Of a stretch of 64,000 bases of DNA, positions 1 through 6,389 are shown piece by piece. The position numbers and the translations under genes were made by a program. The notes under the pieces were generated by a model. That model did not search any database, had not been told where the DNA came from, and was given only the letters and a program-made list of their open reading frames with translations. Numbering within the stretch: position 1 is the stretch's first letter; every line of letters starts with the position of its first letter. The stretch spans positions 248,001-312,000 of the forward strand of contig NZ_AP022576.1 of NCBI RefSeq assembly GCF_010730355.1. Reading direction: 5' to 3'. This DNA comes from Mycobacterium florentinum (GTDB lineage: Bacteria; Actinomycetota; Actinomycetes; Mycobacteriales; Mycobacteriaceae).

Positions 1-2142
1 GTTGCAGGCCCGGAACCAGGCGAGGTGATAGTTGGCGCCCGACTTGTCGCCGGCCACAAGGGCTTCGATCGCGGCCAGCAGCTGCCAGTTGCCGACGTCG
101 TGGAAGTCGACGTTGTCCGGATAGCTGTCCAGCACTCGGGTGCTGACCTCGCGCAGATGTGTCTGGAGGAGGTCCACTTCCTTGTCCAGCACTCCGGTGC
201 CGCTCGTGGCGGCCTTGGCCAGGGTGTGGGCTAGTCGCGGTAGACCATCTCGCCACTGTGTCGCTTGGTTGAGTTCCCAACCGAGTTCGTCGATGTCAGG
301 CAGGTGCCGGGGGCGTGGCGAGGTGGGGACCGGTTCGTCTTCCTCGGCAACGTGGTGGATCGGGGTGTAGCCGGCGGCGAGAGTGACTTCGCCGAGCAGG
401 GTTTCGATATCGCCGCGGCGGCGTTCGGGGGATAGTAGCGTGACCGCGGCTGGGAGCTCGATGCCCGGCGGGATCCATCCGCTGGCGAGATCGGTTGTGA
501 GCACGGTGGTTTCGTCGGGTCGATCACCGGCTGCCCAGGCGAGTCGGGGTTGTTGACGGGCGACGGCAGCCACCAGTCGCTCTAGCCGGGCGCGTTCGGT
601 GGCGTTGGCCGATGCGGCTCCGGCGATCGCGCCGGTGGCCGTGGCCGCGACGGCTTCGGTGCCCAGACTCGACGGCGACGACGGAGCTGCGGGCGGGGGT
701 GTTTGACGGACCATGGTGGGGCCGGCGGGGGTGCCTTGTCCGGCTGAGGGGTGCACCGGTGCAGAGCTTGCCATCGCCGACGGCGATGGGCCCGATGGAA
801 GGACTGGGGCGGAGGCCGCGGGGATCGTCGGCCGTATGTCGGAGGCGTAAGCCGGTAGCGGGCCCGCGGGTGCGGATGGGGCCGGGGCAGCTGCTGACGG
901 TCCCGCGACGACCTGCGGTGCCGGGGTAGCGTCCGGTGCGGCCGCGTGTGCGACCGGAGCAGGGGAGTCGTATGAGGGCGCGTTGACCGGGACGCTGCCA
1001 CTGCCGGCGGTCGGCGTCGTCGGTATCTGCGGGTCTGTGGGATGGGGTGGCGGCATCGGACTGGCCGTTGCCGAAAGTGGTGTTCCCGCTTGCATTCCCT
1101 TGTCGAAGCTGTGCATCAAATCGGCCGGGGTGACCGGCTGGACGGGGCTCGCGGGCGCGGTTGGTGCTGCACCTGCTGCACCAGTCAGCGGGGACACTGA
1201 GGACGCTGGTATGTGTGAGCCGCCACCGGGTGCACCTACCCCGGGGCTTGGCATCATCGGTGCGCCAGGCACACGCGGCGACGTGGCGGGAGCCGGCGGT
1301 GCCGGTGTTGGACTTGGCGGTGCTGTTCCTCCGAGGTTGCTAGTTAGGCGAGCGGTGGGGGTTGACGGCCGCGGCTGGCCTTCGGGCATAGCTGCGTTTG
1401 GCTTTGGGGCCGCGCCGAGATTGCCCGTGAGATTGGCCGTTCCGGTCGCTGGCGGTTGGGAGCCGGGCTGCGCTGGTTGTGGTCCTGGTGCAGTACCAGC
1501 GTTGCCCGTGAGATTTTTTGTTGAACCACGGGTGACTGCATCTCGTACTTTGTCGGGCAGGGCCGCGTCGTGATCGGGTGGCCGGAACATGTTGCCGACA
1601 TCAGCGCCGTGAGATTGCGCGAACTGGCGCGCCGACATGCCGATCCCTTCCGCGTCGAGTACTCGCTGCATTGCATCCAGTACGTTGCCGGAGTATTTTG
1701 CAGCGGTGATGCTGGCCATCGCCCGATATTGGTGTATTGCGGCGATGATCTGCGGGACCTTGGCTTCCACGGGCTCTTTGGAGTGTTGGATCTCTTCGAT
1801 TCGCTGATTGCCTTCGGCAGCCAAATTGGCCAGGTCCTGCCGGAGGCTCGCCATACTGTCGTAGGCAGTGCCGTATGCCCCCTGTTTGATGCCGTTCTTT
1901 TCGGCTACCGTCCGCGCTTGTTGTTCACCCTGTCGGAAGGCATCGCGTAGATCGTCGGCAGTAATGCCGCGCTGATCTGCGAGCGGCCCAGTTTGGGCGC
2001 TACGAAGCATGTCGCCAAAGTTCGTAAATCCAGCCTTGATGCTTCCGCGGTTGAGCTTGCCATGAGACAGCGCCATTAGATCGTCATCATCGACCCATTG
2101 ATCTCCGACGATAGCCGCCGACCATTCGCCAGGCGGCAACAT
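1..2142 (-). CDS. ESX-associated protein with DUF5632/DUF5631-like C-terminus (partial, runs off left edge)
   Basis: The reading frame is open for 714 codons from ATG at 2142 to base 1, so the C-terminus is missing. The start overlaps the stop of the upstream gene (TAATG), implying translational coupling. Residues 1-200 are helical and polar. About 205-490 are low-complexity Pro/Ala-rich and begin with three related NLTGN-type repeats (NLTGNAG, NLTGNLG, RLTSNLG). From about 493 a folded domain appears (ERARLERLVAAVARQQPRLAW, then GWIPPGIELP), followed from about 615 by LPDIDELGWELNQATQW. From memory this matches the layout of M. tuberculosis Rv2082, Rv0029 and Rv3899c; Rv3899c lies beside the cpnT toxin locus. 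The function of the family is not established. The divergent toxin suggests a role in export or handling of ESX cargo, which is inference. Confidence 0.8.
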   Translation of the reverse strand, partial: MLPPGEWSAAIVGDQWVDDDDLMALSHGKLNRGSIKAGFTNFGDMLRSAQTGPLADQRGITADDLRDAFRQGEQQARTVAEKNGIKQGAYGTAYDSMASLRQDLANLAAEGNQRIEEIQHSKEPVEAKVPQIIAAIHQYRAMASITAAKYSGNVLDAMQRVLDAEGIGMSARQFAQSHGADVGNMFRPPDHDAALPDKVRDAVTRGSTKNLTGNAGTAPGPQPAQPGSQPPATGTANLTGNLGAAPKPNAAMPEGQPRPSTPTARLTSNLGGTAPPSPTPAPPAPATSPRVPGAPMMPSPGVGAPGGGSHIPASSVSPLTGAAGAAPTAPASPVQPVTPADLMHSFDKGMQAGTPLSATASPMPPPHPTDPQIPTTPTAGSGSVPVNAPSYDSPAPVAHAAAPDATPAPQVVAGPSAAAPAPSAPAGPLPAYASDIRPTIPAASAPVLPSGPSPSAMASSAPVHPSAGQGTPAGPTMVRQTPPPAAPSSPSSLGTEAVAATATGAIAGAASANATERARLERLVAAVARQQPRLAWAAGDRPDETTVLTTDLASGWIPPGIELPAAVTLLSPERRRGDIETLLGEVTLAAGYTPIHHVAEEDEPVPTSPRPRHLPDIDELGWELNQATQWRDGLPRLAHTLAKAATSGTGVLDKEVDLLQTHLREVSTRVLDSYPDNVDFHDVGNWQLLAAIEALVAGDKSGANYHLAWFRACN

Positions 2143-2684
2143 TATTTGCAAAGCCGTTCGATCGTGGCGGACGCATCATCGGCTGCCTGGAGTACCGGTT
2201 GCAGCTGGGCATCTGAATTTGTGAGGTCGTTAAGATAGCTAATTGCGAGTTCTTGGTATGCGGTCGCTAGGTTTCGGACGGCGATCGCGAGTTCCGGCGA
2301 TGTTGCTTGTTCTTCAGACAGCTTGGTGACGAGGTACCGACTACCCGCATCCAGCACCTGGCGCCCGCTCGTCGCAACGCCGAGCACAGCAGTTGGGTCG
2401 CTGCCGCCGTTTCGTGCGGAACTCAAAACCAGTGCGTGATGGACTTTCTCGTAGGCTGCGCAAATTTTAGTTTTGGCGTCTGTGACTTCTTGGGTGCTGT
2501 ATGACGGCCCGTGTGAGGCAGGAGTTGATTTGCTGTCCGCCGAGGGGCGGAACCAAGCGCCAACCGCGACGCAGATCGCCAATACGGCGACCACCAGTGA
2601 GATAACGGCTAGCCATTGTGTTGAACGGCTGGATGCTGACGGCCACGGAGCTGGTGCAGCCGAAAGCTGAGATGGATTCGACAT
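2142..2684 (-). CDS. Small membrane-anchored protein with extracytoplasmic helical domain
   Basis: 180 residues from ATG 2684, chosen because GGGAG lies just before it; an in-frame ATG at 2705 has a poorer ribosome site. A Pro/Ser-rich cytoplasmic leader precedes one strong membrane segment (WLAVISLVVAVLAICVAVGAW, residues about 24-44). The remaining 130 residues are predicted helical and carry two cysteines (KTKICAAYEK and the C-terminal RLCK) that could pair outside the membrane. It sits between the Gly/Pro-rich protein gene and the DUF5632/5631-like gene, and its stop overlaps the latter's start. It resembles the small membrane proteins of ESX-associated loci (Rv2081c or Rv3901c type) in position and layout. 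No enzymatic motif is visible. Confidence 0.75.
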   Translation of the reverse strand: MSNPSQLSAAPAPWPSASSRSTQWLAVISLVVAVLAICVAVGAWFRPSADSKSTPASHGPSYSTQEVTDAKTKICAAYEKVHHALVLSSARNGGSDPTAVLGVATSGRQVLDAGSRYLVTKLSEEQATSPELAIAVRNLATAYQELAISYLNDLTNSDAQLQPVLQAADDASATIERLCK

Positions 2685-2784
2685 ATCACTCCCGGGTGGT
2701 TGCATCTGTCATGTGTGCTCAAGGCCTGGCTGTCTCGGTGGCGATACTCCTCGGTCGCGCGGGTGGGCGCTGAATTGTCTACCT

Positions 2785-3708
2785 TCAGCGGCCCGCGTCC
2801 CTATCGTCTTCATCACGCTTTTGGTCGGGCAGGATGATGCGTCGACTCGCAACCGGCTTGCCTTCAACACGTTTGACGACCTCGGGAGCCGGCGGCGGAG
2901 TGGTGATACGTCCCTGGACTGCGGCACCGTTCTTAACTGACGGCGCGACAATGCGTTTGGTGTCGGGCTTTTCGTCCTTGCCGCCGCCACCCGCTCCGTG
3001 CATGGCACCCGGCGGCATCATCGGCATCGCGCCCATCGCGCCTCTCGGAGCGGAAGTCGGTGCCGACGCACCCGGCGGCGGGATCGAGCCGGTACGCGAT
3101 GACGCGGGCTCGGTACCGGCTGACGGAGCGGGAAGCGGATTGAGACTTCCCGTTGGCGTGGTGGCGCCGAGTCCGCCGCCGCCCAAACCGCCACCGCCGG
3201 CGCCGCTCGTGGAACCCGTCAATTCGCCTGGAATTGCCGCGCCAGCTGCAGCCGCTTCTCCGCCGTGCTGCATCGCGCCCATGCCCGCTTGCATCATCTG
3301 CTGACCAATCTGAGCAGCCTGCTGCGGAAGCTGACTCAACGGTTGGAGCAGACCCTGCATGGCACCTGAGATGCCGCCGGCTACACCGGAGATCATCTGC
3401 GGAATCTGCTGCGCCATCTCAACGGGGCTGCCGGCGCCGCCCAGCTTCCCGGCTGACTCTGCTTCATTGGCAGGGAATTTGGCCATGGCGTCACCGATTT
3501 TCGCGTCGCGTTCGGCATACCCGGTTTGGGCGTCGCCCATGTCCCGGGGATCGCCGCCATTAGCTGCAAGCCCAAGGGCTCTCAGCAGCTGGCTCAAGGG
3601 GACCTGACCCGTGGTTAGCTGATCGGGCGTGATTCCGGGTGGCGGCGGACCGCCGCTCAACTTGGCCAGGTGCTCGAGAATTATGCGAATCTCATCGTCA
3701 CCACTCAT
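2785..3708 (-). CDS. Gly/Pro-rich ESX-locus protein
   Basis: 307 residues from ATG 3708, which has a strong AGGAGG ribosome site seven bases upstream; the longer in-frame form from 3786 is unlikely. Residues 1-70 are helical (DDEIRIILEHLAKLSGG, then TPDQLTTGQVPLSQLLRALGL). Residues 70-150 are amphipathic and rich in Gln and Met (QIPQMISGVAGGISGAMQG, QQAAQIGQQMMQAG). After these comes a long Gly/Ala/Pro linker with GGGGLGGGGLG, then a conserved-looking basic/acidic tail (KPVASRRIILPDQKRDEDDR). There is no signal peptide or membrane segment. The layout resembles mycobacterial ESX-linked secreted or scaffold proteins, but I do not recognise a specific family. Confidence 0.7.
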   Translation of the reverse strand: MSGDDEIRIILEHLAKLSGGPPPPGITPDQLTTGQVPLSQLLRALGLAANGGDPRDMGDAQTGYAERDAKIGDAMAKFPANEAESAGKLGGAGSPVEMAQQIPQMISGVAGGISGAMQGLLQPLSQLPQQAAQIGQQMMQAGMGAMQHGGEAAAAGAAIPGELTGSTSGAGGGGLGGGGLGATTPTGSLNPLPAPSAGTEPASSRTGSIPPPGASAPTSAPRGAMGAMPMMPPGAMHGAGGGGKDEKPDTKRIVAPSVKNGAAVQGRITTPPPAPEVVKRVEGKPVASRRIILPDQKRDEDDRDAGR

Positions 3709-3923
3709 GACGTCCTCCTGGGTGACGTTGAGGGGAGCGTGGCGAGGCCGTTTTAAGGACGAGGCGCAAACGTACCCGCGCAGCACAACTTGCTCGCTTC
3801 AGCAGCGAACCAGTGCCGATCAACATCTCTACCCCTGACCATTCGTGCCCCCTGGCCCTGATGGCGAGGCTAACTCCGCCGCCGATGCTGGTCAATTCAC
3901 CGTGAGCATTCATGACCACACCC

Positions 3924-4232
3924 TTAGTGCAAACCTGCAGATGGTGGAGGCGTCGATCCAATTGTTAGCGACAATACAATAATCAAGATTGCGGCTGACC
4001 CGACGAAAGCAACAACGCCCGCAAACGCCGCTAATGCGCCAACCGAAAATGCTTTTGTGCGTCGGAAGAACATTGTGATCCCGCATAGCATTAAGGGCAA
4101 GATGGGCGCGAAGAACCACAAAAACCCGAACGTGAGAAGTGTGGACATAAAACCGGCAAACAGGCCGAATAGGAGCTGGGTCGGATGGTTCTGGGCGTTC
4201 TTGAACAAATCGCTGCGCTCCGAGGATGCCAC
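3924..4232 (-). CDS. Two-TM membrane protein (102 aa)
   Basis: Starts at GTG 4232, one base after the TGA of the upstream membrane gene (TGACGTG), so the two are probably coupled. There are two to three hydrophobic stretches: LLFGLFAGFMSTLLTFGFLWFF, a short LPLMLCGITMFF, and VGALAAFAGVVAFVGSAAILIIVLSL. The N-terminus (MASSERSDLFKNAQNHP) is polar. No family recognised. The gene and its neighbour are markedly less GC-rich than the surroundings: the row 4021-4080 counts to 50 percent GC. This suggests recent acquisition of this part of the locus. Confidence 0.7.
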   Translation of the reverse strand: MASSERSDLFKNAQNHPTQLLFGLFAGFMSTLLTFGFLWFFAPILPLMLCGITMFFRRTKAFSVGALAAFAGVVAFVGSAAILIIVLSLTIGSTPPPSAGLH

Positions 4233-4233
4233 G

Positions 4234-4542
4234 TCAATGCGCTCCGTGCATGGGCATTACTACGGTCAAAGTAACAAACAATAGAACTGACCAACCGGTC
4301 AGAGGGGCCAAAATAATGCCAACAGCTGTGCTGCGCCAGAGCGCAGTTCTCGCCCTTGAGTAGAGGATTATCCCAACGGTGATGACACCTATCGACACGG
4401 CGGAGACAAATGTGTAGAAATCGCGCATCGCCTTATCGCCGTGTATCGCAGAAAACGGAACAGTCAGCATGATCGCCCAGAGGAAGCCGCCAGAGATCGC
4501 GCCCAAAAAGACTGCGCGTATCCAATCGATAGGCTCTCGCAT
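4234..4542 (-). CDS. Three-TM membrane protein (102 aa)
   Basis: ATG 4542 (MREPIDWIRAVFL) is preferred over the in-frame ATG 4602, because the latter overlaps the upstream gene and begins with a Cys/Arg-rich stretch unlike a natural N-terminus. Three hydrophobic segments are visible: AVFLGAISGGFLWAIMLTVPF, FYTFVSAVSIGVITVGIILYS, and STAVGIILAPLTGWSVLLFVTLTVV. It lies between the long helical protein gene and the second small membrane gene. No family is recognised; it may form a membrane pair with its neighbour. Confidence 0.7.
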   Translation of the reverse strand: MREPIDWIRAVFLGAISGGFLWAIMLTVPFSAIHGDKAMRDFYTFVSAVSIGVITVGIILYSRARTALWRSTAVGIILAPLTGWSVLLFVTLTVVMPMHGAH

Positions 4543-4561
4543 CGGTCTCAGCCAACTCTTT

Positions 4562-6100
4562 CTATCTGGTCGGCAGCAGCGGCAAAACCAGAACCGGGTC
4601 ATGCACGCCGATGTCCGGTGGACGGTCGATAGATCCGAGGGGATACATACCCGGTGGGCTCACAACGAGGGCTGGGCCAATCGGCGCCAAGGATGGCAGG
4701 TGACCGCCATGCGGAGGGGTCGGAATCCTCGGAGCCGGGGTCTGATCGTTGAAGGACAGCTCAAGACCTGCGTCACCAATTGGCCTTTGCCACCAGAGAC
4801 CTGCAGCAGGTCCGCCGGCGTCATCCACAAAGAGGGGCCAAGACTGGATGAGGGGCGAGGTATTTCCATTCGGCATGTCGCTATAGATCTCGATCGCAGG
4901 AAAGTTTGTTACGGTGCCGCCTACGCGGGGTCCTCCGGGCGTAGGTTCAATCGCGATCGTGCCATTTACGTCGAAAGGTATTGCCTTGGCGAGGCCTTCA
5001 CCGCCAGGCGAGAGCGGGTCAGCAGCACTGTACTTGATCAGGACTGCGCCATTGCTCTTTTGGACAGCTGAGATGCTGGGTGATCCCGTGCGAACCTGAC
5101 CGGTCTTCTCATCAATCGACGGATTTTGCCGGGCAACGATGATGCCGTTCTCGTAGTCGACATAGATCGACACCCTCGACTCCTCGGGACCCGCTGTAGC
5201 TGAGAAACCTCGGTTGTCGCCGAGATTGTCATGGTACGGGGGCCAATCAATCTGCGGGTCCCATACCGCGCGGCCCGGAATGAACATGTTTGTCCGTACT
5301 ACGCCCTGTCCTGGTACCGGTTTGATCCGCCCCACGACAATGTTGGGCGGCGTTCCGCCATTCTTGGCCTCATAGGTGTGTGGATCGAGTGCTGCAGCTG
5401 TTTCCCAGTCGGCCGCAGAGCTCGGTGGTCGACCGAAAAGCTTTGTGAAAGCGTCGATTTGATTCTGCCTTCTCTCCGCCTGGGAGCCCGCGTCCGAACC
5501 GGATCCCGGCGCGTCCATCGCCTGAATAGCGGTCGCGTCATAGCCCTCGGTACGCAGGGTGTTCAGCGAACTCTGCAGGCAGTCAGAGTACTGACTACGT
5601 AGTGACCGGAGTTGACCCAGAGCTGCCTCAGTGTCGGATATCGCTTGGTCTTCGAGGGAAGTGAGCCGGTCGTGATTTTCCAGCGCAAGGGCTACACCGG
5701 CCTGGCTGTCGATGACTTCCAGCTGAGTCTCCAAATTCGAGATCAACACGGCGCCGCTTCGCTGCACTCCGGCCAGAGCCGCGGCGATGCGCTCCAACTC
5801 GACCCCGATCTTGGGCAACTGCAAGGACTGCCTGCCTAGCGATTTGGCTACTCGCCGCACCTCGGCAGAGTCATTGATCGGGTGGTCGCCGTTCTCGCGA
5901 TTCCACGCTGCCTCAAACCGGCGACGGGCGTCGTCGAACGCATTGCCAGACTCCGTCGTGCACCTGCCTGCAGCGTGAAATGCCTGTGCCAAGTCCGAAA
6001 TCTGGGCGGGGCGGCCGACTTGCAGGCTGTCGTTGATCGCCCACGGGTCACCGCCGGCCACAGCGATCAGGTGCGGGACGCTTACGTAGGTGAGCTGCAT
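4562..6100 (-). CDS. Long helical ESX-associated protein (Rv0026/Rv2079-like architecture)
   Basis: 512 residues. Residues 1-190 are strongly helical, containing PWAINDSLQVGRPAQISDLAQAFHAAG and FEAAWNRENGDHPINDSAEVRR. From memory, these phrases match the N-terminal part of the mycobacterial proteins found beside DUF5631/DUF5632 genes (the Rv0026/Rv2079 group). Residues about 215-480 form a beta-rich half: FGRPPSSAADWETAAALDP, GQGVVRTNMFIPG, RVSIYVDYENGIIVARQNPS, and a PxxxxxGHLPSL-type tail. No signal peptide or membrane span. The ATG has no good ribosome site of its own but lies inside a 22-codon ORF that has one, so it may be translated by coupling. First long gene of the minus operon divergent from the toxin; a chaperone or scaffold role in secretion is a guess. 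Confidence 0.75.
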   Translation of the reverse strand: MQLTYVSVPHLIAVAGGDPWAINDSLQVGRPAQISDLAQAFHAAGRCTTESGNAFDDARRRFEAAWNRENGDHPINDSAEVRRVAKSLGRQSLQLPKIGVELERIAAALAGVQRSGAVLISNLETQLEVIDSQAGVALALENHDRLTSLEDQAISDTEAALGQLRSLRSQYSDCLQSSLNTLRTEGYDATAIQAMDAPGSGSDAGSQAERRQNQIDAFTKLFGRPPSSAADWETAAALDPHTYEAKNGGTPPNIVVGRIKPVPGQGVVRTNMFIPGRAVWDPQIDWPPYHDNLGDNRGFSATAGPEESRVSIYVDYENGIIVARQNPSIDEKTGQVRTGSPSISAVQKSNGAVLIKYSAADPLSPGGEGLAKAIPFDVNGTIAIEPTPGGPRVGGTVTNFPAIEIYSDMPNGNTSPLIQSWPLFVDDAGGPAAGLWWQRPIGDAGLELSFNDQTPAPRIPTPPHGGHLPSLAPIGPALVVSPPGMYPLGSIDRPPDIGVHDPVLVLPLLPTR

Positions 6101-6150
6101 CGTGAGGCCCGCGGCTTTGCGGGGTTGGCCTCGGCGGTGTCAGCGAACAT
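6082..6150 (-). CDS. 22-codon leader ORF overlapping the start of the helical ESX-associated gene
   Basis: ATG 6150 is preceded five bases upstream by GGAGGGG, the best ribosome site in this divergent region. The frame runs MFADTAEANPAKPRASRCSS and ends in PT and a TAA at 6082-6084. The ATG of the 512-residue gene (6100) lies inside it in another frame and has no ribosome site of its own. A translational-coupling leader is the simplest reading. Alternatives are that it is a remnant of a deleted small gene, or that the long protein starts elsewhere. The peptide itself has no recognisable features. Confidence 0.4.
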   Translation of the reverse strand: MFADTAEANPAKPRASRCSSPT

Positions 6151-6389
6151 GGCTACCCCTCCGGCTATTCGCTCTCTCCGAACAGCGACAGGCGAGCCTT
6201 TACGTCCCTGGCTGCCCACCCAACAGTCCTTCGGCGTCTCCGCGCTGTGCTGCTGGTGAGGCTAGCCATGGCAATCGATGCGGGTCAATTCACCACCATG
6301 GGCGCCGCTTCGAGAAGGGACCCGCGGGGGTCGGCCGGCAGCACAAGGGTGAATAGCGCCGACGGTCAGTTCGGGCAAAAATCTCGCGT
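6151..6389. promoter_or_regulatory. Divergent promoter region between the toxin gene and the ESX-associated operon
   Basis: 239 bp between two divergent units. No WXG100-like ORF (esxE/esxF type) is present here on either strand, unlike the M. tuberculosis cpnT operon, where such genes precede the toxin. I could not assign convincing -10/-35 boxes. The only clear signal is the GGAGGGG ribosome site at about 6155-6161 (minus strand). Confidence 0.4.

Noticed and set aside
983..1573. 196-residue plus-strand ORF rich in Gly/Ala/Pro
   Set aside because: It lies opposite the Pro-rich linker of the DUF5632/5631-like gene; composition and lack of a ribosome site show it is an antisense shadow.
3698..3914. 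Minus-strand ORF (MNAHGELTSIGGG...) in the gap before the Gly/Pro-rich gene
   Set aside because: It overlaps the next gene's ribosome site and start, its C-terminal half is Arg-rich like translated spacer, and nothing supports conservation.
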